Positions 33,858-41,026 of a stretch of DNA of 64,000 bases are shown here, one piece after another. The translations under genes and the position numbers were made by a program. Source of the stretch: Sphingopyxis chilensis (GTDB lineage: Bacteria > Pseudomonadota > Alphaproteobacteria > Sphingomonadales > Sphingomonadaceae); NCBI RefSeq assembly GCF_035930445.1, contig NZ_CP142394.1:281501-345500 (forward strand), written 5' to 3'. Numbering within the stretch: the first letter of the stretch is position 1; each line of letters starts with the position of its first letter. Under the pieces are notes generated by a model. It was not told the DNA's origin, searched no databases, and saw only the letters and a program-made list of their open reading frames with translations.

Positions 33858-35434
33858 AGCGCTTCGCGGCCCTGATCGACCGGCTGATCTATACGCGTTC
33901 GCGCAATACGAAGCTCGCGCTGATCGTCGATTATCTCCGCCACACGCCCGATCCCGATCGCGGCTGGGCGATCGCGGCGCTGACCGAAAGCCTCGACTTT
34001 CCGGCGGTGAAGGCGGGGACGGTGCGGACGTTGCTGGCGACGCGGATTGATGAGGAATTGTTCCGCCTGTCGCGGCATTTCGTCGGCGATACGGCGGAAA
34101 CCGCAGCATTGCTGTGGCCCGATGCGCCGGGGAAGAAGGACGACCTCACGGTTTCGGCCGCCGTGGATGCACTGTCGACCGCAAGCCGCAGCGACGCCCC
34201 CGCCGTCGTCGCCTCGCTGCTCGACCGGCTCGACGCCGACGGGCGCTATGCGCTGCTCAAGCTTGCGCTCGGCGGAATGCGCGTCGGGGTGTCGGCGCGG
34301 CTGGCGAAACAAGCCTTTGCGCAGGCGTTCGATGTGCCCGTCGACGATGTCGAGGAGCTGTGGCACGCGATCCCGCCGCCCTATGCGCCGCTGTTCGCGT
34401 GGGGCGAGGGACGCGCCGAGCGCCCCGACCTCAAGGACGTCGCCTTTTTTCGCCCCTTCATGCTCGCGCACCCGCTCGAGGAGGAAAGCGTCGACCTTGC
34501 CGATTATGCCGCCGAGTGGAAATGGGACGGCATTCGCGTCCAGATCGTGCGCGGGGGGATTGGGGGCGGCGGCGAGACACGCATCTACAGCCGCGGTGGC
34601 GAGGAGATCAGCGGGGCGTTCCCCGAACTGGTTGCGGCGTTCGACCAGGATGCGGTGATCGACGGCGAACTGCTCGTGCGCGGCGAGGCGCAGGGGGGCG
34701 AAGCAGCGAGCTTCAACGCGCTCCAGCAGCGGCTCGGGCGCAAGACGGTGTCGAAGAAGATGCTCGCCGACTATCCGGCGTTCGTCCGCGTCTATGACCT
34801 GCTTGGTATCGACGGCAATGATCTGCGCGCCCTGCCGTGGACCGAGCGGCGGCGGCAACTCGAAGCCTTCGTGCCGCGCCTCGCCGACACCCATTTCGAC
34901 CTGTCGCGGGTGATCGACGCGACCGATTTCGACGACCTTGCCGAACGCCGCGCCGGCGCGCGCGATGCCGCGATCGAGGGGGTGATGCTCAAGCGCCGCG
35001 ACGCGCCCTATGTCGCAGGGCGGCGCGCGGGGCTGTGGTACAAGTGGAAGCGCGACCCGCTCACCGCCGACTGCGTGATGATGTATGCGCAGCGCGGCAA
35101 CGGCCGCCGCGCGAGCTTCTATTCGGACTATACCTTCGGATGCTGGTCCGACGCGGGCGAATTGCTCCCCGTGGGCAAGGCCTATTCGGGCTTCACCGAC
35201 GAGGAATTGAAGTGGCTCGACAAATTCGTGCGCGACAACACGCTGAACCGCTTTGGCCCGGTGCGCGAGGTCGAAAAGTCGCTCGTGCTCGAAGTCGCCT
35301 TCGATTCGATCCACGCATCGAAACGCCACAAGTCGGGGCTCGCGATGCGCTTCCCGCGCATATCTCGCATCCGCCGCGACAAGCCCGCCGAGGAGGCGGA
35401 CCGGATCGCGACGTTGCTGGCAATGGTGACTTAG
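33854..35434 (+). CDS. ATP-dependent DNA ligase (bacterial, repair-associated)
   Basis: 526 aa from a GTG start (GTGA overlap with the exonuclease). An N-terminal DNA-binding domain (~1-195) precedes the adenylation domain with nucleotidyl-Lys223 in WKWDGIR, motif III YSRGGEEIS, motif IV IEGVMLKR and motif V LWYKWKRDP. An OB-fold C-terminus follows with DYTFGCW. This is the DNA_lig_bact group that pairs with the MBL exonuclease in a damage-response module. It seals nicks using ATP, unlike replicative LigA. No ligase-associated helicase or endonuclease gene follows here. Confidence 0.93.
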   Translation: MKRFAALIDRLIYTRSRNTKLALIVDYLRHTPDPDRGWAIAALTESLDFPAVKAGTVRTLLATRIDEELFRLSRHFVGDTAETAALLWPDAPGKKDDLTVSAAVDALSTASRSDAPAVVASLLDRLDADGRYALLKLALGGMRVGVSARLAKQAFAQAFDVPVDDVEELWHAIPPPYAPLFAWGEGRAERPDLKDVAFFRPFMLAHPLEEESVDLADYAAEWKWDGIRVQIVRGGIGGGGETRIYSRGGEEISGAFPELVAAFDQDAVIDGELLVRGEAQGGEAASFNALQQRLGRKTVSKKMLADYPAFVRVYDLLGIDGNDLRALPWTERRRQLEAFVPRLADTHFDLSRVIDATDFDDLAERRAGARDAAIEGVMLKRRDAPYVAGRRAGLWYKWKRDPLTADCVMMYAQRGNGRRASFYSDYTFGCWSDAGELLPVGKAYSGFTDEELKWLDKFVRDNTLNRFGPVREVEKSLVLEVAFDSIHASKRHKSGLAMRFPRISRIRRDKPAEEADRIATLLAMVT

Positions 35435-35441
35435 TTTTCTT

Positions 35442-35525
35442 CGTCTTGCGAGGAGCCGAAGGCGACGCGGCAATCCCGAGCGTGCGGTAACCGCTCGGGA
35501 TTGCTTCGCTTCGCTCGCAATGGCG
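35442..35525. repeat. CGTCATTGCGAGCG-family palindromic repeat (diverged)
   Basis: Starts CGTCTTGCGAGGAG and ends CGCAATGGCG, with inner arms GGCAATCCCGAGCG / CGGGATTGC. The two terminal arms carry mismatches, so this copy is more decayed than others. Confidence 0.85.
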
Positions 35526-35615
35526 GGATGAAAATTTCCCCGTCACGGGGTTGCAACCCTCGCCCGCGATACCGAGTTAAAGGCCGCAAAGACCCACAAA
35601 ACATAGGAGACTGCC

Positions 35616-36230
35616 ATGACGATCGCCCATCCTCCCCTGCCTTATGCCCAGGACGCGCTGGAACCGCATATCTCGGCCGACACGCTGGCGACGCACCATG
35701 GCAAGCACCACAAGGCCTATGTCGACAAGACCAACGCCGCGATCGAGGGCACCGACCTCGCCGGCAAGAGCCTCGAGGAAATCATCCACCACGCCGAAGG
35801 TTCGGGCAACAAGGGCCTGTTCAACAACAGCGCCCAGTCGTGGAACCACGCCTTCTATTGGAACAGCCTGTCGCCGGCGAAGACCGCGCCCGCAGGCGAC
35901 CTTGCCGCCGCGATCGACCGCGATTTCGGTTCGCTCGATGACCTGAAAAAGAAGCTCAAGGAAACCGCGGTCAACCATTTCGCGTCGGGCTGGGCTTGGC
36001 TCGTCGCGCGCGACGGCACGCTGTCGGTCACCGACACGCACGATGCGGGCACCGAGCTGGTCGCGGGCATCAAGCCGCTGCTCGTGATCGATGTGTGGGA
36101 ACATGCGTACTACATCGATCGCAAGAATCTGCGCCCGGCCTATGTCGATGCGGTGGTCGACGAACTGCTCAACTGGGATTTCGCGGCGGAGAATTTCGCG
36201 CGCGAGGGCACCTGGACCTATCCGGCGTAA
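35616..36230 (+). CDS. sodB: superoxide dismutase (Fe type)
   Basis: 204 aa. Converts superoxide to O2 and H2O2. Metal ligands: His27 (HHGKHH), His in AQSWNHAFYW, Asp and His in DVWEHAYYID. The Gln in NNSAQSWNH just before the second His is characteristic of the iron form, although cambialistic use cannot be excluded. No signal peptide, so cytoplasmic. AGGAG ribosome site 7 bp upstream of the ATG. Flanked on both sides by palindromic repeats, so probably monocistronic. Confidence 0.95.
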   Translation: MTIAHPPLPYAQDALEPHISADTLATHHGKHHKAYVDKTNAAIEGTDLAGKSLEEIIHHAEGSGNKGLFNNSAQSWNHAFYWNSLSPAKTAPAGDLAAAIDRDFGSLDDLKKKLKETAVNHFASGWAWLVARDGTLSVTDTHDAGTELVAGIKPLLVIDVWEHAYYIDRKNLRPAYVDAVVDELLNWDFAAENFAREGTWTYPA

Positions 36231-36234
36231 CTAG

Positions 36235-36330
36235 CGTCATTGCGAGCGAAGCGAAGCAATCTCCAGCCCGATGCCTTCCGCAAGGCCGAAAGCTGGCGAT
36301 TGCGGCGTCGCGTCGCTCCTCGCAATGACG
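36235..36330. repeat. CGTCATTGCGAGCG palindromic repeat
   Basis: Full-length copy, with terminal arms CGTCATTGCG and CGCAATGACG, right after the sodB stop; probably part of its 3' end. Confidence 0.9.
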
Positions 36331-36403
36331 AAGAATGGCGCGGTCGGGTTCATATATTAGGTAGGCCTATGCCGACGATAGCGCTTCGCCTATAGGCGCC
36401 GCC

Positions 36404-37783
36404 ATGACGATCAGCCTGTTCGAACTCTTCAAAATCGGTGTCGGTCCCTCCAGCTCGCATACCGTCGGGCCAATGGTCGCGGCGCGGCGTTTCACCGTCT
36501 GGCTCGACGAGCAGGCGCTGCTCGCGACGACCGCGCATGTCGAGGCCGACCTCTACGGTTCACTCGCGCTGACCGGCAAGGGCCACGCCGCCGACACCGC
36601 GATCGTCGCGGGGCTCGCGGGCGAAATCCCCGCCTCGACCAGCCTCGCCGCGATCAAGGCGCATTGGGACCGGGCGGAAAGCGAAGGCTTCCTCTATCTG
36701 CTCGGACGTGTCCGGGCGCGCTTTCAGCCCGCGCGCGACCTCCATTTCCAGATGCGCCAGCGGCAACCTTTCCACAGCAATGCGGTGAGCTTTACCGCGC
36801 GCGACGGCGACGGCGAAATCCTCGCCAAGCGGATGTATTTCTCGATCGGCGGCGGCTTCGTCGTCGACGAGGATGAGGCGGGGCGCAACAGCCGCGGGGC
36901 GGAGGATGAGGTCGAACTGCCCTATCCCTTCACCTCGGGCGCCGACTTGATCGCGATGGGCAAGGCGTCGAGCCTCAGCTTTGCCGAAATGATGTTCGCC
37001 AACGAAGTGCGTCACCGCCCGCCGAACGAGGTGACGGCGGGTATCGATGCGATCGCCGAGGCGATGGATGCCTCGATCGACGCCGGTTGCTGCAGCACCG
37101 GCGTCCTGCCCGGCGGATTGAAGGTCAAGCGCCGCGCGCCGCAGATCGCCGACGACATCCGCAACCGCCACGAAACCAATCTGATCGACCCGCTCGCGAT
37201 GATGGACTGGATCAACCTGTGGGCGATGGCGGTGAACGAGGAAAATGCCGCGGGCGGCAAGGTCGTCACCGCGCCCACCAACGGCGCGGCGGGGATCATC
37301 CCCGCGGTGATTCGCTTCTACCGGCGCGGCTATCGCGGCGATGCAGCGGGCGTGCGCACCTTCCTGCTCGCCGCGGGCGCGGTCGGTGCCTTGTATAAGC
37401 GCAACGCCAGCATCTCGGGCGCCGAGGTCGGCTGCCAAGGCGAGGTCGGCGTCGCCTGCTCGATGGCGGCGGCGGGGCTGACGGCCGCCTTGGGTGGCAC
37501 TAACGCGCAGGTCGAAAATGCCGCCGAAATCGGCATGGAGCATAACCTCGGCCTCACTTGTGATCCCATTGGCGGGCTGGTCCAGATCCCGTGTATCGAG
37601 CGCAATGCGATGGGCGCGATCAAGGCGATCGACGCGAGCCGCATCGCGATGATCGGCGACGGCACGCATGTGGTGAGCCTCGACACGGTGATCGCGACGA
37701 TGCTGCAAACGGGGCGCGACATGCGCGATAAGTATAAGGAAACGTCGAAGGGCGGGCTGGCGGTTAGTGTGGTGGAGTGTTGA
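36404..37783 (+). CDS. sdaA: L-serine ammonia-lyase, single-chain Fe-S type
   Basis: 459 aa. Deaminates L-serine to pyruvate. The beta domain opens with [20 protein letters not shown]; the alpha domain has [20 protein letters not shown] and the cluster cysteines in [16 protein letters not shown] and [20 protein letters not shown]. Both domains are in one chain, as in most Gram-negative enzymes. Immediately upstream are two short palindromes, TAGGCCTA (about 36363) and CGCCTATAGGCG (about 36389-36400), which may be operator or leader elements. Confidence 0.94.
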   Translation: MTISLFELFKIGVGPSSSHTVGPMVAARRFTVWLDEQALLATTAHVEADLYGSLALTGKGHAADTAIVAGLAGEIPASTSLAAIKAHWDRAESEGFLYLLGRVRARFQPARDLHFQMRQRQPFHSNAVSFTARDGDGEILAKRMYFSIGGGFVVDEDEAGRNSRGAEDEVELPYPFTSGADLIAMGKASSLSFAEMMFANEVRHRPPNEVTAGIDAIAEAMDASIDAGCCSTGVLPGGLKVKRRAPQIADDIRNRHETNLIDPLAMMDWINLWAMAVNEENAAGGKVVTAPTNGAAGIIPAVIRFYRRGYRGDAAGVRTFLLAAGAVGALYKRNASISGAEVGCQGEVGVACSMAAAGLTAALGGTNAQVENAAEIGMEHNLGLTCDPIGGLVQIPCIERNAMGAIKAIDASRIAMIGDGTHVVSLDTVIATMLQTGRDMRDKYKETSKGGLAVSVVEC

Positions 37784-37825
37784 GGGGTAGCTTCGCCGTG
37801 TAAGGCAATAAATTGGGAGATGAGG

Positions 37826-38302
37826 ATGGGACCGACTGATTTTGCTGATGCGTGTCGCGAAGAGCGTGATCTCATGCTTGCGAACTATTCCGACGCTTCT
37901 GGCGGGTCGGCGGTTGCCCAGCTTCTTACTGCGGCGAAGCTGTCACCGGAGCAGAGAAGTCAGGTAGTATCGGCTCTGGACGCCGCTCTAACTGACGCAT
38001 TCTACACCATGCTGCTTGCAATCGATGGCTCGGCTTCACTTGGCCGAGAGCAACAGTCGTTCATTCTCACCGACGGCGAGGGAAATGTAGTCGCGAACGG
38101 AGACGGTGGATTGGAAGCAGCAGCATGGGCAATTATATACTTGACAAAGCAGCCTATGAAACGGCATAGAATAGGGCATGACGAACATCACCGCCCCGCA
38201 CTTTCACGACGAAACCAAAGCTCGCGAGCATTTGGAAGCGATCCGTTGGCCCGAAGGCCCGACCTGTCCCCATTGCGGTTCGTTCAACGCCACGCGGCTT
38301 GA
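37826..38302 (+). pseudogene. small host gene interrupted near its 3' end by the IS1595-type transposon
   Basis: Starts at the ATG at 37826 (GGGAG 6 bp upstream). The native part runs to 38127 and reads MGPTDFADACREERDLML through GNVVANGDGGLEAAAW. Beyond 38127 the frame runs into the transposon and ends by chance at 38302. Removing the element and one target copy joins codon TG(38126-38127) to G(40465) and gives ...AAWEALQSSR and a stop at 40487-40489, so the insertion hit about 8 codons before the natural stop. The product, about 109 aa intact, may keep most of its fold. I do not recognise the family. Confidence 0.75.
38128..38152 (+). repeat. left terminal inverted repeat of the transposon
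   Basis: 25 bp, beginning GGCAATTATATAC and containing TTGACA (38141-38146), a possible -35 box reading inward to the transposase. Preceded by target duplication GCAGCATG at 38120-38127. Confidence 0.93.
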
Positions 38303-39092
38303 AGGCAAGAAGCACCGCGCCGGTCTGGTCCAGTGCAACGATTGCCGCGAACAGTTCACCGTCACTGTTGGCACCGTGTTCGAGCGTTCGAAGGTCCCGC
38401 TTCACAAATGGCTGCTCTGCAATCACCTGCTTTGCGCGTCCAAAAAGGGGATGAGCGCAAAGCAGATCGAACGTATGCTGGGCGTCACCTACAAGACCGC
38501 TTGGTTCATGTGCCACCGCATCCGCGAGGCCATGAAGGTTGATGATACCGATGGCCCCCTTGGCGGTCCTGACGCCGTCGTGGAAGCCGATGAAACCTAT
38601 GTCGGCGGCAAGGCCAAGAACCGCGCCACCCGTCGCCCCGCTCCCAAGAAGGCCGTTGTCGCCCTTGTCGAGCGTGACGGCCATGTTCGTTCGTTCCACG
38701 TCGCCAACGTCAACGCCAAGCATCTGCGCGGCCTTATCGTCACCAACGTGGACCGCCGCTCGCACCTTATGACCGACGAAAGCGTCGTCTATACCAGCGT
38801 GGGCCGCGAGTTTAACGGCCACAGCGTCGTGAACCACAGCGCCAAGGAATATGTGACCACCGGCGGCTTCAAGCACAGCAACACCGCTGAAAACTTCTTC
38901 TCCATTTTCAAGCGCGGGGTCATCGGCACCTATCACCATATGAGCGAGGCACACCTTGCCCGCTACACTGGCGAATTTGATTTCCGCTATAACACCCGCA
39001 CTATGACCGATGCCGAACGTAGCGCGGTCGCCTTGTCGCGCATCGGCGGTAAGCGCCTTACCTATCGGCGGACTGACGCAATCGCCGCCTGA
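38178..39092 (+). CDS. IS1595 family transposase (ISXO2-like)
   Basis: 304 aa. An N-terminal zinc ribbon (CPHCGS and CNDCREQF) is followed by an HTH (SAKQIERMLGVTYKTAWFMCHRI). The ISXO2-like catalytic domain shows first acid in VVEADETYVGGKAK, second acid in HLMTDESVVY, and the Asn plus basic residue of the DDNK-type motif in HSNTAENFFSIFKRGVIG. The frame is intact, so the enzyme is probably active. The ATG lies 50 bp from the left end of the element. Confidence 0.95.
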   Translation: MTNITAPHFHDETKAREHLEAIRWPEGPTCPHCGSFNATRLEGKKHRAGLVQCNDCREQFTVTVGTVFERSKVPLHKWLLCNHLLCASKKGMSAKQIERMLGVTYKTAWFMCHRIREAMKVDDTDGPLGGPDAVVEADETYVGGKAKNRATRRPAPKKAVVALVERDGHVRSFHVANVNAKHLRGLIVTNVDRRSHLMTDESVVYTSVGREFNGHSVVNHSAKEYVTTGGFKHSNTAENFFSIFKRGVIGTYHHMSEAHLARYTGEFDFRYNTRTMTDAERSAVALSRIGGKRLTYRRTDAIAA

Positions 39093-39262
39093 TTGGTATC
39101 AGGCCCCGCGCGTCATTGGTGAGCGCCGCAAGCGATGGACGGGCCGATAACTGCGGCAAAGCGTTCCAGAATTTCTACGAGCCGAGTCGCTAAATAGTGA
39201 TTCACCATATGGACTCGCGCGCTTGCGCCATTCATGTAGGTTCTCGACATGTTCTGAAATGA

Positions 39263-39294
39263 AGAAAGCCCAGCGTTGGCGCGCCGGGCTTTCT
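39263..39294. terminator. hairpin with 9-bp perfect stem inside the transposon
   Basis: Arms AGAAAGCCC and GGGCTTTCT around a 14-nt GC-rich loop, 170 bp after the transposase stop. Because the arms are A-rich on one side and T-rich on the other, it can terminate transcription from either direction. The surrounding 39093-39419 interval has no convincing gene. Confidence 0.65.
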
Positions 39295-39419
39295 GATCAG
39301 GATAGTTCCGCAAATCTTGGTCTGGGGCGCGGGACTGGAGAAACCTGAGAACCGCCGTGTGACATGGCGGGGACTCCTCGTCAAGTCTCAGATCGCGCCA
39401 TCTCAAAGGAGATATAGAC

Positions 39420-39626
39420 ATGGCGCTAGACGACGAAAACGGGGGCAAGCGCAAGCGCGCCCGCCTGAACGAAGAGACCATCCGCGCTATCTGGGAACGC
39501 CTCAAAGCGGGGCATTACCAGCACGATATCGCGGCCGACCTTGGCATCAACCAGGGTCGCGTTTCTGAAATCAAAACGGGCAAACGAGGCACCGGATTTA
39601 CCGGTCGCCAGCCTTCCCTGTTTTAA
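39420..39626 (+). CDS. passenger gene: small helix-turn-helix protein
   Basis: 68 aa, with a strong AAAGGAG ribosome site 9 bp upstream of the ATG. A basic, acidic-rich start is followed by LNEETIRAIWERLKAGHYQHDIAADLGINQGRVSEIKTGKR. This is a clear HTH of the kind used in resolvases and small phage regulators. Probably a DNA-binding regulator of the transposon or of the next passenger gene, possibly acting as its antitoxin. A hairpin GCCGTGTGACATGGC lies in its leader. Ends just before a strong terminator. Confidence 0.75.
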   Translation: MALDDENGGKRKRARLNEETIRAIWERLKAGHYQHDIAADLGINQGRVSEIKTGKRGTGFTGRQPSLF

Positions 39627-39738
39627 CCTTTGCGGGGGCGGGTTTCGGCTCGCCCCCCTTTTTTGCCTTGTGTGGCGTCGGTGGGGTCGCCAGCATCCGG
39701 CGAAGCGTCTCTAGCTCTTTTTGATCGGTGTCTGACAT
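39598..39738 (-). CDS. possible 46-aa basic protein, antisense to the HTH 3' end
   Basis: Minus-strand ORF from the ATG at 39738 to a TAA at 39598, too short for routine ORF calling. It reads MSDTDQKELETLRRMLATPP, then TPHKAKKGGEPKPAPA and a basic tail. The MLxTPPxPHK pattern resembles small proteins I know from phages and alphaproteobacterial genomes. AGGA lies 10 bp upstream. It overlaps the terminator at 39633 and the HTH gene stop, so it could also be a fortuitous frame. Confidence 0.35.
   Translation of the reverse strand: MSDTDQKELETLRRMLATPPTPHKAKKGGEPKPAPAKVKTGKAGDR
39633..39664 (+). terminator. rho-independent terminator after the HTH gene
   Basis: Stem GGGGGCG / CGCCCCC around GGTTTCGGCT, followed by CTTTTTT. 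Located 7 bp after the HTH stop. Confidence 0.82.
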
Positions 39739-40273
39739 GGATGACATTCCTCACATCAACAAAACGTATTCAACGCCGGTAGGCTACGACCAGCGAGCTT
39801 GGGTTAACCGCCATGTTGGCGCACTAATCGCTCAATGGGCGACTGCTGAATCTCACATCATCAACATGATCGCCATGATTTTGAGAGTCAGTCAGGCCAA
39901 CGGTGACGTGATATTTTTCAGCCAATCCAGTCATTATGGCAGAATGAAACTATTAAACGCCCTCATCAATACGAATTTGCAGGGTGACCTAAAAGACCGC
40001 AGCCTTGCCATTATAAAGAGGTTCAAGGCACCAACCCGACTCCGGAACGAGCTGGCCCACGCGGAATGGGTAATTGATCAAGGGACAGGCCACTACATAG
40101 CGACCGTCTCGGCCAATCTCGATACGGTCGATCAAAAACCGCTGCTCGAAACCAAAGCTTTCGACAAGGGACGGATCAACGAAATCGATCAGGCGTGCCG
40201 AGTCCTATCTAAAATCGTAAACGACATCATCGATCTCAACGAAGACCTACGGAAGCGACCGCTTTCCGAATAA
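39737..40273 (+). CDS. passenger gene: HEPN-like protein with an R-x4-H motif
   Basis: 178 aa from the ATG at 39737 (a GTG at 39728 in frame would add three residues; neither has a strong ribosome site). Largely helical. The segment APTRLRNELAHAEWVI contains R-N-x3-H (Arg103, His108), the catalytic signature of HEPN ribonucleases found in toxins and anti-phage effectors. I know no exact family, so nuclease activity is an inference from the motif and helical context. It follows the HTH gene inside the transposon and overlaps the convergent 64-aa ORF by 38 bp. Confidence 0.7.
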   Translation: MDDIPHINKTYSTPVGYDQRAWVNRHVGALIAQWATAESHIINMIAMILRVSQANGDVIFFSQSSHYGRMKLLNALINTNLQGDLKDRSLAIIKRFKAPTRLRNELAHAEWVIDQGTGHYIATVSANLDTVDQKPLLETKAFDKGRINEIDQACRVLSKIVNDIIDLNEDLRKRPLSE

Positions 40274-40430
40274 TGTCGGGCATCATTTCCCGAATATCGG
40301 ACACGGAGTAGTCCGTGGACGCCATGCCCGAACCCTGCGCCAATACGACTTGCATACCAGCCTCAACCATCTGAGGCGTAATCTCAATCGCTACCGGCCT
40401 GTCACGCGGCGTCTCTGATAAACTGGCCAT
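40236..40430 (-). CDS. passenger ORF: 64-aa protein starting at the edge of the right repeat
   Basis: 64 aa. The phrase IEITPQMVEAGMQVVLAQ resembles small proteins beginning ITPEMIEAG in alphaproteobacteria and their phages. The ATG at 40430 is one base inside the right inverted repeat, whose inner end supplies AGCAGG as a ribosome site. Only 26 bp separate it from the element end, so it would need a promoter in flanking DNA. Convergent overlap with the HEPN-like gene. Function unknown. Confidence 0.5.
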   Translation of the reverse strand: MASLSETPRDRPVAIEITPQMVEAGMQVVLAQGSGMASTDYSVSDIREMMPDIIRKAVASVGLR

Positions 40431-40431
40431 C

Positions 40432-40456
40432 CTGCTTTCTCAAGTATATAATTGCC
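40432..40456 (-). repeat. right terminal inverted repeat of the transposon
   Basis: 25 bp, complementary to 38128-38152 with a single mismatch at position 18. Followed by the target duplicate GCAGCATG at 40457-40464. Confidence 0.93.
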
Positions 40457-40464
40457 GCAGCATG

Positions 40465-41026
40465 GGAGGCTCTTCAGTCGAGTCGATAGCGGTCTGGAGC
40501 GCGACCCCTCCTTCATCGTCATCCCGGACTTGATCCGGGATCCATTGCAGCGCCGCCGTCATGGACCCCGGATCAAGTCCGGGGTGACGAAACAGGGGGC
40601 CTCGAAAGGGGCTTTCCTACATTATTTCGCTGTGCCAGCCTGCGGTCCGGCTCTTTGATTTCGTCGATATTCGCGCCTTTGCTTAAAGCGACAAAGGAGA
40701 CAGTTTTGCGCTGCGCGTGCGAGTCTTTTGTCTCCTTAAGGCCGGACGCGGACGCCGCTAAAGCCACAAAGGACACAAATTGGAGGTCCGCACGCGGGGC
40801 CTTTGTGGCTTTAGGGCGAAGCGCCGACCGTATCCTCCCTGTCGCGTAGCGATGGGGAGGGGGACCGTCGCCGCAGGCGATGGTGGAGGGGCGGCGACGG
40901 CAGCGCCATTGCCCCTCCGTCAGCGCTTCGCGCTGCCACCTCCCCACGGCTTCGCCGCAGGGAGGATCACATGCTTGCATTGCCGACGCGTTTGCCTGAT
41001 TGGGAGCGCCGAGAAGGAGACCGCCC
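40465..41026. repeat. gene-free 560-bp block built from several palindromic repeats
   Basis: No credible gene. From left: the severed tail of the host gene (stop TAG at 40487); a TCATCCCGGACTTGATCCGGGATC / GATCAAGTCCGGGGTGA pair (40517-40589); a group of nested arms at about 40678-40825 (CGACAAAGGAGAC / GTCTCCTT and GCCACAAAGG / CCTTTGTGGC); then a CCTCCCTGTCGC...CAGGGAGGATC element (about 40833-40969). The frmA ribosome site follows. Confidence 0.75.

Larger units (their letters stand above)
38128..40456 (+). mobile_element. complete IS1595-family transposon with passenger genes (2,329 bp)
   Basis: Bounded by 25-bp inverted repeats (38128-38152 and 40432-40456, 24/25 identical, starting GGCAATTATATACTTGA). 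It is flanked by the 8-bp direct repeat GCAGCATG at 38120-38127 and 40457-40464. An 8-bp duplication is usual for IS1595. Only the first ~960 bp hold the transposase; the other ~1.4 kb carry an HTH gene, a HEPN-like gene and two short minus-strand ORFs. Base composition is lower in GC than the surrounding genes. Intact ends and target duplication suggest a fairly recent insertion. Confidence 0.93.

Noticed and set aside
39093-39419. possible attC/integron site or group II intron around the 9-bp stem
   Set aside because: No attC core sites (RYYYAAC/GTTRRRY) around the hairpin and no integrase or reverse transcriptase nearby. A simple terminator explains it.
39113-39505. 130-codon minus-strand frame inside the transposon
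   Set aside because: Overlaps the well-supported HTH gene and the 39263 hairpin; composition is not protein-like in the first half and no ribosome site is seen. It could encode an antisense transcript but I cannot support a gene.
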